From Fidelibacterota bacterium (GTDB lineage Bacteria; Fidelibacterota; UBA2242; JAOZSR01): a DNA stretch of 64,000 nucleotides. The stretch lies in assembly GCA_029939575.1 (NCBI GenBank), contig JAOZSR010000002.1, positions 24,571 to 88,570 on the forward strand. Direction: 5' to 3'. The position numbers and the translations under genes are program-made. Of the stretch, positions 47,265-56,712 are shown piece by piece; position 1 is the stretch's first letter, and the number at the start of each line of letters is the position of its first letter. The notes below the pieces were generated by a model. It was not told where the DNA came from, made no database searches, and saw only the letters and a list, made by a program, of their open reading frames with translations.

Positions 47265-48209
47265 ATGAAAGTTTTCAAAGGAATAAAGTCAATATCTGCA
47301 GATTTTAAAGAAGTAATAACCACTCTTGGTGTTTACGATGGAGTACACCTGGGTCACCAGGAAATTATTAAAAAAACTGTGCTGGCGGCTAAAAAATATA
47401 ACCACCCATCCATGTTAATTACTTTTAACCCACATCCAAGAACGGTACTCAGTAAAACATCCGCTGATTTTCTTCCAATTTTAACGAGCCCGGAAGAAAA
47501 AAACAGTTATCTTAAAACAACCGGTCTGGATTCGGTTTTAATTCTTGAAACAACTCGGGAATTATTGAATATTGAGGCTGATGATTTTATTAAACAAATA
47601 CTATTAAAAGGAATTTCTGCAAAAAAAGTAATAGTTGGTTACAATTATCATTTTGGAAAAAACAGAACAGGAACACCGGAATTTTTAGAAAAATCGGGTA
47701 GTAAATATGATCTCAAAACTATGATTATTCCTGCTTTTTCTATAAATAAACAAGTAGTAAGTTCCTCAAGGATCAGAGACTATTTGAAAAATGGAAAAAT
47801 TGAAGAGGCCAACCAACTGCTGGGTCGCCCTTATAGTATGTTTGGAAAAATTATTAAAGGTACAGGTACAGGACGGAAATTAGGATTTCCAACTGCTAAT
47901 ATTGACATAGAAAACTCTTACAAACTTATTCCGGAAAATGGTGTATATATAACAAAAACTTTTTTAAATGGAAAACCGTATTTTGGAATCTGTAATATAG
48001 GATTCAGGCCAACTTTTAATGGTACTTTCCGTACGATCGAAATTCATATTATTTCGCCACCGGAATTAGATTTGTATGGAGAAACCGTGAAAGTTGAATT
48101 CCTGGAAAAACTACGTGACGAAAAGAAATTCAGTCACATTGATGAATTGAAAGTCCAAATATCCAAGGACAAACAAAATTGTATTGAAAAATTAAACCAT
48201 ATATTTTAA
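47265..48209 (+). CDS. ribF: Bifunctional riboflavin kinase / FAD synthetase
   Basis: 314 residues. N-terminal FMN adenylyltransferase domain: TLGVYDGVHLGHQEIIKK, ITFNPHPRTVL, VIVGYNYHFGKNRTG and SSSRIRDYLKNG. C-terminal flavokinase domain: GTGTGRKLGFPTANID, GVYITKTFLNGKPYFGICNIGFRPTF. It makes FMN and then FAD from riboflavin. Both active sites look intact. The gene lies between truB and rpsO, a common bacterial order. Confidence 0.97.
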   Translation: MKVFKGIKSISADFKEVITTLGVYDGVHLGHQEIIKKTVLAAKKYNHPSMLITFNPHPRTVLSKTSADFLPILTSPEEKNSYLKTTGLDSVLILETTRELLNIEADDFIKQILLKGISAKKVIVGYNYHFGKNRTGTPEFLEKSGSKYDLKTMIIPAFSINKQVVSSSRIRDYLKNGKIEEANQLLGRPYSMFGKIIKGTGTGRKLGFPTANIDIENSYKLIPENGVYITKTFLNGKPYFGICNIGFRPTFNGTFRTIEIHIISPPELDLYGETVKVEFLEKLRDEKKFSHIDELKVQISKDKQNCIEKLNHIF

Positions 48210-48225
48210 ATGGAGGTCATTAATA

Positions 48226-48495
48226 ATGTCGATCAAAAAAGAACAAAGAAAAGAATTAATTGAAAAATTTGGAAAAAATGCCAAAGATTCTGGTTCAACC
48301 AAAGCACAAGTTGCAATAATCTCAACTAGAATAAAAAATTTGACAGAACATTTCAAAAAAAATCCAACAGACCATGGTTCACGTCGTGGTCTATACAAAT
48401 TAGTAAGTAAAAGAAGGCACTTACTTGACTATTTGAAAAAAAGAAGTGAAGAAGAGTACAAAACATTAATTTCTGCATTAGGAATTAGAAAATAA
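48226..48495 (+). CDS. rpsO: 30S ribosomal protein S15
   Basis: 89 residues, exactly standard: EKFGKNAKDSGSTKAQVAIIS, HFKKNPTDHGSRRGLYKLVSKRRHLLDYLKK. It binds the 16S rRNA central domain early in assembly. A GGAGG site precedes the ATG. It is followed by pnp after 15 nt, the usual rpsO-pnp pair. Confidence 0.98.
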   Translation: MSIKKEQRKELIEKFGKNAKDSGSTKAQVAIISTRIKNLTEHFKKNPTDHGSRRGLYKLVSKRRHLLDYLKKRSEEEYKTLISALGIRK

Positions 48496-48510
48496 ACAAA
48501 AGGTGAAAAA

Positions 48511-50697
48511 TTGATAAAAAAAACAATGTCCCTTGGAGGACAAGAATTAAGTATTGAAACTGGAAGAATGGCTAAGCAGGCAAACGGCTCTGTATTGGTA
48601 CAATATGGAGATACAATGGTATTAGTTACTGCTGTTTCTAATTTTTTCAGCAAACCAAATCAGGATTTCTTTCCACTTCAGTGTGAATATAGAAATAAAA
48701 GTTATGCTGCCGGGAAAATTCCTGGTGGTTTTATAAAACGAGAAGGCAGACCTTCGGAAAAAGAAGTATTAAGTTCACGCCTGATTGACAGACCTATCAG
48801 ACCATTGTTTCCTGAAGGATTTTCAAGTGAAACTCAAATAATCGCAAATTGTATTTCCAGTGACAAGGAAAATCTGGGAGATATCCTTGCAGTTATTGGT
48901 GGATCTGCCGCATTAAGCATTTCCGATATCCCATTTATGGGACCCATCGCAGCAGTACGGGTTGGTAGAATTGATGATAAATTTATTTTAAATCCAACTG
49001 TCCAACAAATTGAAACCGGCGACCTGGAAATTATTGTCGCAGGTAGTGAAGAATCAGTTGTAATGGTAGAAGGTGAAGCCAATGAAGTACCGGAAAATAT
49101 TTTATTAGCTGCTATTGAATTTGGCCAGACCGCAATTGTAGAGATTGTAAATTTTCAGAAAGAATTAGTTGCGGAAATTAATCCTGAAAAATTTGAATTT
49201 GTAGCGCCTGAAGTACCAGAAGGTCTTAAAGAAAAAATTATTGAAAAAGTTACTCCAAATATTGAAAATTGGCGAAAACTTGGGCTTCAAAAAAAGAAAT
49301 TCAGAACTAACGCTATAAAAACTTTCATCAAAGAATTAAAAGCGGAATTTGAAGAAGAATATCCTGATCAGGGTAGTTATATCAGCAATGTAGTTGACGA
49401 TTTAATTAAAGAAGATACAAGAAAACAGATCATTGAGAATTCCACTCGCTTAGATGGTAGAAATCTATCAGATATTCGTCCTATAACATGTGAAGTTGGC
49501 GTATTACCAAGAGCACATGGTTCTGCTCTCTTTACAAGAGGTGAAACTCAAAGTTTAGCTACAGTAACTCTTGGTTCAAAAATGGATGAACAGATTATAG
49601 ATGATATTGATCATGAAAAATATTTTAAACGATTCACTCTTCATTATAATTTTCCACCATTTAGTGTAGGTGAAACCGGACGATTCTTTGGAACCGGCAG
49701 AAGAGAAATCGGTCATGGAAATCTGGCTGAACGTTCTTTAAAAAACCAGGCTCCGGAATCTGAAGAATTTCCTTATACAATCAGAATAGTATCTGATATT
49801 CTTGAATCTAACGGTTCATCTTCAATGGCCTCAGTATGTGCCGGTTCCCTTTCTATGATGGATGCTGGAGTTCCGGTTAAAAAAACTGTAGCGGGAATCG
49901 CTATGGGTCTTATTAAAAATAACGACGAAGCCTATATTTTAACAGATATTCTGGGATCAGAAGATCATTTTGGAGATATGGATTTTAAAGTTACCGGAAC
50001 AAAAGATGGTGTCAATGCCATCCAGATGGATTTGAAAGTTACCGGTATTTCTTCAGAAATCATGACCAAAGCTCTTGAGCAGGCTCGTGAAGGTCGTCTG
50101 AAAATTATTGATATTATGGATAATTGTATAGAAAAACCACGAGATGATCTTTCTGCCTTTGCACCGAGAATGCTCTCACTAAAAATCAATCCAAAGTTAA
50201 TTGGCGAGATCATTGGCCCTGGTGGAAAAAGAATTCGGGAATTGCAGGAATCTACTGATTCGAATATAGAAATCGATGATGATGGTATTGTATTCATTTC
50301 TGCATCAAATTCTGAAAAAGCTGAAAAAGCTCTTAATACTATTAAACAAACATTAGAGCAGCCGGAAGAAGGAAAAATTTATACAAATTGTCCTGTAAAA
50401 CGTCTTGAAGACTATGGCGCATTTGTAGAATTTTTACCTAATAAAGACGGACTATTGCATATTTCTGAGGTTGCCTGGGAACGAACAAAAGATATTCATG
50501 AAGTTCTGAAAATTGGTGAAAAAATTGATATTAAATTACTAAAAATTTCAGATCAGGGAAAATTCGAACTATCAATCAGAGAATTAACAGATCCACCTGA
50601 AGGATTTGTAAGGAAAAAGACTTTCAAAAAACCTAGCAGGAGTAACGATAGAAATCGTGGCGGTCGGGATAATAAAAGTTATCACAAAAATCGTTAA
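48511..50697 (+). CDS. pnp: Polyribonucleotide nucleotidyltransferase (PNPase)
   Basis: 728 residues: two RNase PH domains (about 1-210 and 310-540) joined by a helical domain, then KH (about 550-610, INPKLIGEIIGPGGKRIRELQ) and S1 (about 620-690, VKRLEDYGAFVEFLPNKDGLLHISEV) domains and a basic tail rich in Arg/Asn. Core signatures TSCEYRNKSYA-like QCEYRNKSYAAGKIPGGF and RREIGHGNLAERSL are clear. It degrades RNA 3'-5' using phosphate. The start is TTG after AAAGGTGA. Confidence 0.98.
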   Translation: MIKKTMSLGGQELSIETGRMAKQANGSVLVQYGDTMVLVTAVSNFFSKPNQDFFPLQCEYRNKSYAAGKIPGGFIKREGRPSEKEVLSSRLIDRPIRPLFPEGFSSETQIIANCISSDKENLGDILAVIGGSAALSISDIPFMGPIAAVRVGRIDDKFILNPTVQQIETGDLEIIVAGSEESVVMVEGEANEVPENILLAAIEFGQTAIVEIVNFQKELVAEINPEKFEFVAPEVPEGLKEKIIEKVTPNIENWRKLGLQKKKFRTNAIKTFIKELKAEFEEEYPDQGSYISNVVDDLIKEDTRKQIIENSTRLDGRNLSDIRPITCEVGVLPRAHGSALFTRGETQSLATVTLGSKMDEQIIDDIDHEKYFKRFTLHYNFPPFSVGETGRFFGTGRREIGHGNLAERSLKNQAPESEEFPYTIRIVSDILESNGSSSMASVCAGSLSMMDAGVPVKKTVAGIAMGLIKNNDEAYILTDILGSEDHFGDMDFKVTGTKDGVNAIQMDLKVTGISSEIMTKALEQAREGRLKIIDIMDNCIEKPRDDLSAFAPRMLSLKINPKLIGEIIGPGGKRIRELQESTDSNIEIDDDGIVFISASNSEKAEKALNTIKQTLEQPEEGKIYTNCPVKRLEDYGAFVEFLPNKDGLLHISEVAWERTKDIHEVLKIGEKIDIKLLKISDQGKFELSIRELTDPPEGFVRKKTFKKPSRSNDRNRGGRDNKSYHKNR

Positions 50698-50719
50698 TTC
50701 TCAGTACATATTTAAATAT

Positions 50720-50747
50720 AAGGAGGTAAAACTTATTTTACCTCCTT
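50720..50747 (+). terminator. Hairpin after pnp enclosing an AAGGAGGT sequence
   Basis: A perfect 12-bp stem AAGGAGGTAAAA/TTTTACCTCCTT (50720-50731 with 50736-50747) and a 4-nt loop, 22 nt after the pnp stop. The following T run is weak (TACTATATT), so termination may be partial. The left arm is a consensus ribosome-binding sequence that would be masked when the stem forms. Confidence 0.65.
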
Positions 50748-50763
50748 TACTATATTGGCTAAA

Positions 50764-52005
50764 ATGACAAAAGAAAACTTTTCAAAAACAATACTTTCAA
50801 ACGGTATTAAAATCATTTCGGAACACATTGATACAGTACATTCAATTTCTTTGGGTTTTTGGATTTTATCAGGCTCAAAAGATGAATCCACAAAAACAAA
50901 TGGAATTACTCATCTTTTTGAACACCTTGCTTTTAAAAGCACAAAAAACAGGACAGCTTTTCAAATTGGTAATGACATTGAGTCTCTTGGCGGTTCTATA
51001 AATGCTTTTACAACCAAAAACACTACATGTTTTTACGTACGCCTGATGCAGGAACATATTGAACAAGGTATTGATGTATTATCTGATTTAATTATGAATC
51101 CGGATTTCAATGATGATGATTTAGAGAAGGAGAAATCTGTAGTTATTGAAGAAATTAAAGATATTGAAGATACTCCGGGAGATATTATTTTTGATTTCTT
51201 TTCACAGCAATTATTCCCAAATCATCCTTTAGGACGATCTATCCAGGGTACTGAAGAAAGTATTAAAAACTTATCAAAAAAAGATATACTGGACTTTATC
51301 AAAGATAACTATAATAGTGATAATCTGATTATCTCTGCTGCTGGAAATATTGAGCATGACAATCTGGTAAGATTAGTTAAAAAATATCTTGATAAATTTC
51401 GGATTGGGAAAAAAATAAAAAAAACGCCCAGAATTACTCCGGTTATTGATAAAATAAAAACCTATGAACGTTCAATACAGCAAGTTCATTATATTACCGG
51501 AAGAAGGATTTTTCCACAAAGCGACCCACGTCGTTTACAACTTGCAGTATTAAATCTCATTTTATCAGCCGGAATGTCAAGCCGGTTATTCCATAATATT
51601 CGTGAAAAATATGGATTTATCTATTCTATTTATTCATTTCATGATTTTAATATTGATCAGGGTGTATTTGGTATATATACTGCTACAGATGTTACCAAAA
51701 TTGATATAGTTTCCGATTTGATTTTTAATGAATTTAACAATTTGATTGAAGAAAAAATCACATCCCAGGAATTTAAAAAAGTAAAACAGCAATTTAAAGG
51801 TGGCCTGGTAATTGGCCTTGAAAGCATGTCATCACGTATGAACAGATTAGCCAAGATGGAAATTTTTGAAAAAAGGCTTTTACCAATCGACGAATTACTG
51901 ATGATTATTGAAAAAATAACCAGGGAAGACATCCAGGAGTTGGCCAAATATTTATTTCAAAGGGATAAATTTATTACTACTATAATCAAACCAAAATCTA
52001 ATTAA
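50764..52005 (+). CDS. M16 family zinc peptidase (processing-peptidase-like)
   Basis: About 413 residues. The inverted zinc motif HLFEH (HxxEH) is followed by the downstream glutamate in ESLGGSINAFTTKNTTCFY, and a second non-catalytic M16 domain covers about 170-370 (RRLQLAVLNLILSAGMSSRLFHNIREKYGFIYSIYS). These peptidases resemble mitochondrial processing peptidase and cut signal or small peptides; the pnp-M16 order is common. No good ribosome site precedes the start; ATG 50764 is chosen over a TTG at 50755. Confidence 0.92.
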   Translation: MTKENFSKTILSNGIKIISEHIDTVHSISLGFWILSGSKDESTKTNGITHLFEHLAFKSTKNRTAFQIGNDIESLGGSINAFTTKNTTCFYVRLMQEHIEQGIDVLSDLIMNPDFNDDDLEKEKSVVIEEIKDIEDTPGDIIFDFFSQQLFPNHPLGRSIQGTEESIKNLSKKDILDFIKDNYNSDNLIISAAGNIEHDNLVRLVKKYLDKFRIGKKIKKTPRITPVIDKIKTYERSIQQVHYITGRRIFPQSDPRRLQLAVLNLILSAGMSSRLFHNIREKYGFIYSIYSFHDFNIDQGVFGIYTATDVTKIDIVSDLIFNEFNNLIEEKITSQEFKKVKQQFKGGLVIGLESMSSRMNRLAKMEIFEKRLLPIDELLMIIEKITREDIQELAKYLFQRDKFITTIIKPKSN

Positions 52006-52031
52006 TAAAAACCGTTGAATCGAGGTGAATT

Positions 52032-53288
52032 ATGACATTAAGAAAAATTATTCCAGCAGAGAGAACAAATAAAGTGACCTATGCAATAAGAGATATTGTT
52101 GTAAAAGCAAAAAAACTCGAAGCAGAAGGGAAAAAGATATTATATCTGAATATTGGCGATCCACCAGTTTATGATTTTGAGACTCCCTTACATTTACGAC
52201 AAAGTGTAGCACAAAAAATTATTGACTCAACAGCAGGAAGTAAAAAAAATGTTGCAACTTACTGTGATTCAATGGGTATTGAAGTTGCCAGGGAAGCAAT
52301 CGCCTGGGATGCCAGAACAAATAAAAAAATAAAAAATATTACTAAAGACAATGTTATTATTTCAAGTGGCGCCTCCGAAGCAATAACAATCTCAATTGCG
52401 GCTCTGGTGAATCCAGGTGATAATATTATGACTCCATCACCAGGCTATCCACTTTATAATGGACAAATTCCGGTATATCACGGTGAACTAAATCCATATT
52501 TTTTAAATGAAGAAAAGGGTTGGCAAATTGATTTTGATGAACTTGAAAAATCTGTCAATGAACGTACAAAAGCTATCGTAGTTATTAATCCAAATAATCC
52601 TACGGGAGCGAATTATACTAAAGAAAGTCTGCAAAATATTATCAAATTTGCCAGAAAACATAATCTTGTCATCCTGGCTGATGAAATTTATGATAAATTA
52701 CTTTATGATAATCAAAAGCATATTTCCATTGCTTCACTTTCCGATGATGTTCCGGTTATCACTTTTGGTGGACTAAGTAAAAATTATATAATGCCTGGCT
52801 GGAGAGTTGGTTGGGGAATTTTCCATGATCCTTTATCAGTAATGGAAGATTACAGGGAAGCAATTAATAAATTATTACGCGCCAGATTATGTTCACCGCA
52901 TCCTCAACAACATATGATAGCAGACGCTTTAAAAGGCCCTCAAGACCATTTGGAAATGATTTCACCAAAATTACATAAACGCCGTGATATGACTTATACA
53001 ATGCTAAATGATATCCCGGGAATAAGTTGTGTAAAACCTGAAGGTGCCTTTTATGCATTTCCAAAAATTCAACTACCTGAAGGTGTTGATGACGAAGAAT
53101 ATGTTTTGAATCTTTTAGAAGAGACCGGTGTTTTAGTCGTTTTTGGAAAAGGTTTTGGAGAAAAACCAGGTACAGGTCATTTTAGAATTGTATTTTTACC
53201 AGATGAAGAAACATTGGAAAAATCCTATAATCTGATTGCCGAATTTACCAAACAGTTCTATAAAAAATACAATTTTACACCAAAATAA
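52032..53288 (+). CDS. Class I/II aminotransferase (AlaA/aspartate-type)
   Basis: 418 residues with fold-type I PLP features: the N-terminal NIGDPPVYDFETP, NPNNPTGANY, DEIYDKLLYD (PLP-ring Asp/Tyr) and the PLP lysine in FGGLSKNYIMPGWRVGW. The sequence is closest in style to alanine/aspartate aminotransferases of the AlaA type, so pyruvate/alanine or glutamate is likely, but substrate is not certain. It starts after GAGGTGA and lies 26 nt downstream of the M16 gene. Confidence 0.9.
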   Translation: MTLRKIIPAERTNKVTYAIRDIVVKAKKLEAEGKKILYLNIGDPPVYDFETPLHLRQSVAQKIIDSTAGSKKNVATYCDSMGIEVAREAIAWDARTNKKIKNITKDNVIISSGASEAITISIAALVNPGDNIMTPSPGYPLYNGQIPVYHGELNPYFLNEEKGWQIDFDELEKSVNERTKAIVVINPNNPTGANYTKESLQNIIKFARKHNLVILADEIYDKLLYDNQKHISIASLSDDVPVITFGGLSKNYIMPGWRVGWGIFHDPLSVMEDYREAINKLLRARLCSPHPQQHMIADALKGPQDHLEMISPKLHKRRDMTYTMLNDIPGISCVKPEGAFYAFPKIQLPEGVDDEEYVLNLLEETGVLVVFGKGFGEKPGTGHFRIVFLPDEETLEKSYNLIAEFTKQFYKKYNFTPK

Positions 53289-53372
53289 TTTTTTGGTATA
53301 ATTATCGGATCACAATTTCCTATAACAAAAAACCGGGTACTTGTCTATCATAAAATCGATAATAAACCTGAA

Positions 53373-54092
53373 TTGGGTATTACCTTTGTTACTCCGGGGA
53401 AATTCCAGAAACAGATCGAATTTCTTCATAAACAAAAGTATAAATTCGTAACTCTTACTGAACTTATTCAAAATTATTACAATGATCCTTCGGCAATTGC
53501 AATTACTTTTGATGATGGATATAAAAATATCTTTAAATTTGGTTTTCCAATTTTACAAAAATATAATATCCCGGCTACTGTATTTGTAATTTCTTCCAGT
53601 ATCTCAAATAAAAATAATTGGGATGCAAATCTTGGTTGGATTCAATATGATCACCTCTCCCCTTCTGAAATTTCTAAACTTATTAAAGCAGGTTGGGAAA
53701 TAGGCTCACATTCAGTAAATCATAAATCCTTAATTGGAATGAAACTCGATCAAATTTATTATGAACTAAATGAATCAAAAACCATACTTGAAAATCAATT
53801 CAAAACATCTGTAAATTATTTTGCTTCACCTTTTGGCAGAACTAATTACCAGGTGCTTGAAATGGCCAAAAAAGTTGGTTACAAAGGAATTTGTGGCTTT
53901 TTCCCTTTTAAATATATTAAACAAAAACCTCCTCGTGAAATTATTCCCAGGCTTGCGGTTTATTATACTGATTCCTTACCTTCGATAGCCAGAAAACTTA
54001 GTCATGAGAAAAGTCTAAAAATCGAAATATTAAAACAAAATGTGATTAATTTTTGCGCAAACGCTACACTTGTAGTCGATACGCTTCGCTGA
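53373..54092 (+). CDS. Polysaccharide deacetylase (NodB family), start codon unclear
   Basis: 239 residues from a TTG at 53373. The NodB motifs are clear: IAITFDDGYKN (metal-binding DD) and GSHSVNHKSL (HxxxH), with ASPFGRTNYQV later. The same frame stays open upstream to the aminotransferase stop and spells VLVYHKIDNKPEL just before the TTG, a stretch conserved at the start of this subfamily. That suggests translation begins earlier, yet no ATG, GTG or TTG exists in that part. The protein may start at ATT/ATA, or the gene may be damaged. Its last residues (NATLVVDTLR) fall in a GC-rich, repeat-like segment. Confidence 0.75.
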   Translation: MGITFVTPGKFQKQIEFLHKQKYKFVTLTELIQNYYNDPSAIAITFDDGYKNIFKFGFPILQKYNIPATVFVISSSISNKNNWDANLGWIQYDHLSPSEISKLIKAGWEIGSHSVNHKSLIGMKLDQIYYELNESKTILENQFKTSVNYFASPFGRTNYQVLEMAKKVGYKGICGFFPFKYIKQKPPREIIPRLAVYYTDSLPSIARKLSHEKSLKIEILKQNVINFCANATLVVDTLR

Positions 54093-54105
54093 TACTTACA
54101 ATCTA

Positions 54106-54147
54106 AAAAAGTATAGCAAAATGGTTGAACATCTTGCTATACTTTTT
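54106..54147. terminator. Bidirectional terminator between deacetylase and beta-lactamase-like genes
   Basis: A 14-bp stem AAAAAGTATAGCAA/TTGCTATACTTTTT (54106-54119 with 54134-54147), 14-nt loop, A/T-rich on both sides, between converging genes. Confidence 0.88.
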
Positions 54148-54168
54148 AAAATGGTAAATAAAATATCT

Positions 54169-56427
54169 TTAATCGGACAACCCCTCAACAATTACCATTT
54201 CTACTTTTTGCAAATTCTTTTCATAGCCAGCACCGGCTAATTTACGGGTAATTGAAAGTACCAGATCGTTTTCAATATCAATTCTTAGAACACATGCAGT
54301 CGCTGATCCATGTCCAAATGTTTTTTCACCCAGAATTGTGGCTCCTTTTTGACTTGTTTCAGGATGTTTTTCTGCCATCCAGGTTAAACCGATTCCCCAT
54401 TCTGAATCAATTCCTGGGAAATATTTATTAATTTGAGTTGGCAATAATTTTTCAAATGTTTGTTCTGAAAAAAATTGCAAATCACCATAAGAACCCTTAT
54501 TCAATAATAATTGCCCGATTGTTGCCAGGTCTTTTGCAGTTGTATTACAACTAAATGCCAAATCCTCTTCGAGAACAGTATTTTTTAATCCAAGTGGCTG
54601 GAAAAAATTCTCTTGCATCAATCGAAAAATACTCTTACCACTAACCATTTCCATCACTTTCCCACTCAGATTGTAACCGGTCCCATTGTAATTCAACCAT
54701 TTCCCCGGCACAAACTGTTTAAGTTCATAACCATTTGCAATCACATTACTCATCCATGGATTGTGTAACCCTCCGTACATTTCATGCCCATATAGCCCGG
54801 ATGTATGGGTAAACAAATGGCGCATTGTAATCGCATTCTTCCCAACAGTTGGAAAGTCCGGTAAAAAATCACCGACCGGGTCATCTATCCCAATTAATTC
54901 CTGATCAACAAATTGGGCGAACATAGTACCTGTAACAAGTTTTGTAATAGATGCCAATGGCATTTTTGTGTCTTTAGATACTTCTTTACCAAAGGACTCA
55001 TGGAAAAAAATCTCACCATGTCGTGCGGCACAAATTACAAATTCAACCCCACTTTCATCATACCATTTCTGACATACTTCTCTCAATTTTTCTACACTTG
55101 TCTGTCTAAAGCCAGCTTTTTGAAACGATTTTTCAGAAAGTACATTAGCCCTGTTGACTGTCCTTTGTGGAAATTTTAAAGCCGGCCATTTGCTTTCCAC
55201 ATTCAATATTTTCCGTTTTAATGCCAGATGATAATCATGATCCCTGATAATTGGTGTATTCAAAAATGGAGATATATTATTATCAGCCTCAATTTCATGT
55301 AGATAGGACATTAAAACTGCCCCTTCTTTTTGAGACATCATAGAGAGTACCATGACTCTTCCTGTAAAAAAGGCAATTTGTTCTTCATGCTGTTCCCAAG
55401 CCCTTTTATCAAAAGTATCACAATCTAAATAATCTAAATAGGCTCTCGGTCTTTCACTCCAAAGCATAAAATCTGTAGGTTGACAATACATAGTGCCGGC
55501 TCGCCTGATTTTAAAACCTTTGGGACTTTCGGATTCAACATAATATGCATATCTCCCAGGTTTTTCCGGAGAGATAACTTTATTATAATTTTCATCAAAC
55601 CATTGAACATTTAATGGAAAATGTCCTGCCACTTTCTCTACAAGATAGGATTTATCCCAGACAAGGTCAGGAAATTTTCCGGGATAAAATGTATAATCCC
55701 AGGGATTACCATCCTGAATTATCTGACAGTTTAAAAACTCCTTTAACGCCTCTTCTTCTCTTTTTTCTACCTGGAATTTTTCCCAGGCTACTGCATCAAA
55801 AACTTCGAATACAAATCCCCAATCCCGAACACGATCCGCTACTTTAACCAGAAGTTTGTTCATACCTTTTTGAAGAGAAATTTTAAAATGGTCTTCCCGA
55901 TAGGTTATTCCACGACCAACATAAACAGAATGAACCAGGTTTCCATTTAGCCAAACCTTTGCTCCGTCATCAGACCCGAAATAAACATCAGCATCCTGAT
56001 TTTTATCAGAAAATATATAGCAAAAAGCATAGGCTACTTTATGATCTGCTTTATTGAAAATATTATCAAAATCTAAGATATCCCATTTATTAATTTCATG
56101 CAACTCAGTTTTTAATTTTAAAATTCCTTCATCTGTTTTAATTGAAATCAGGGTATCAATTGGAAAAATTGCTTCTTCTTCACCGCCCAAAATTTCAAGA
56201 TAATCAGTATAATATCCGGTATGGTAACTGCCATCTGGCAATTCTTTATCTACAGGATTATTTGGAAAAGGTCCTAGTACAATCCATTCTTTTATTGTTT
56301 TTTGTCCATCTATTGTAAAAACAGCACTTTTAAGATTTATATTTTCATTACTGGAAATGTCAGGTTTTGAAACACAACCAACTAAACAAATCAAAAGAAT
56401 AACAATTAATAATATTTTTTTCATCAC
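54169..56427 (-). CDS. Lipoprotein with carbohydrate-type N-domain and C-terminal beta-lactamase-fold hydrolase
   Basis: 752 residues. A signal peptide ending LVGC suggests a lipoprotein. Residues about 50-220 form a beta-rich domain with DVYFGSDDGAKVWLNGNLVH, like domains found on extracellular glycoside hydrolases. The C-terminal ~320 residues are a class-C beta-lactamase/PBP-like serine hydrolase: SITK (nucleophile SxxK, about 492), YNGTGYN (about 575) and HGSATA (about 705) in the third conserved position. Likely roles are cell-wall peptide or ester hydrolysis rather than antibiotic resistance. The gene stands alone on its strand. Confidence 0.85.
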   Translation of the reverse strand: MMKKILLIVILLICLVGCVSKPDISSNENINLKSAVFTIDGQKTIKEWIVLGPFPNNPVDKELPDGSYHTGYYTDYLEILGGEEEAIFPIDTLISIKTDEGILKLKTELHEINKWDILDFDNIFNKADHKVAYAFCYIFSDKNQDADVYFGSDDGAKVWLNGNLVHSVYVGRGITYREDHFKISLQKGMNKLLVKVADRVRDWGFVFEVFDAVAWEKFQVEKREEEALKEFLNCQIIQDGNPWDYTFYPGKFPDLVWDKSYLVEKVAGHFPLNVQWFDENYNKVISPEKPGRYAYYVESESPKGFKIRRAGTMYCQPTDFMLWSERPRAYLDYLDCDTFDKRAWEQHEEQIAFFTGRVMVLSMMSQKEGAVLMSYLHEIEADNNISPFLNTPIIRDHDYHLALKRKILNVESKWPALKFPQRTVNRANVLSEKSFQKAGFRQTSVEKLREVCQKWYDESGVEFVICAARHGEIFFHESFGKEVSKDTKMPLASITKLVTGTMFAQFVDQELIGIDDPVGDFLPDFPTVGKNAITMRHLFTHTSGLYGHEMYGGLHNPWMSNVIANGYELKQFVPGKWLNYNGTGYNLSGKVMEMVSGKSIFRLMQENFFQPLGLKNTVLEEDLAFSCNTTAKDLATIGQLLLNKGSYGDLQFFSEQTFEKLLPTQINKYFPGIDSEWGIGLTWMAEKHPETSQKGATILGEKTFGHGSATACVLRIDIENDLVLSITRKLAGAGYEKNLQKVEMVIVEGLSD

Positions 56428-56615
56428 ACTCCTCCTTAAAAAAACAAATCATTATTTTCATCCAATATCTCTATTATCCTATTAATTTTTATCTTTAATA
56501 CTTTTATCAATTACTAAATTAATTCTTTATTTAAGAAAAATTAATAATTTGAATTCTATATAACAAGATAATTATCAAAAATTTAGAAATCTCTGGAAGT
56601 ATTCACAATGCAGAA

Positions 56616-56635
56616 ATTGGAACTACAATTCCAAT
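56616..56635. promoter_or_regulatory. Inverted repeat ATTGGAA-N6-TTCCAAT upstream of the lipoprotein hydrolase
   Basis: Perfect 7-bp arms (56616-56622 and 56629-56635), about 190 bp before the start of the beta-lactamase-fold lipoprotein and 78 bp past the response regulator stop. It may be an operator or a weak transcript-end hairpin; no T-run follows. The rest of the 56428-56712 spacer shows no gene. Confidence 0.35.
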
Positions 56636-56712
56636 TGGTAAAAATTTTCATACTTAAAGATATTATACAAACCTACACATGATTCTCTCACTCAAAATTG
56701 GTTGAAAGCAGA

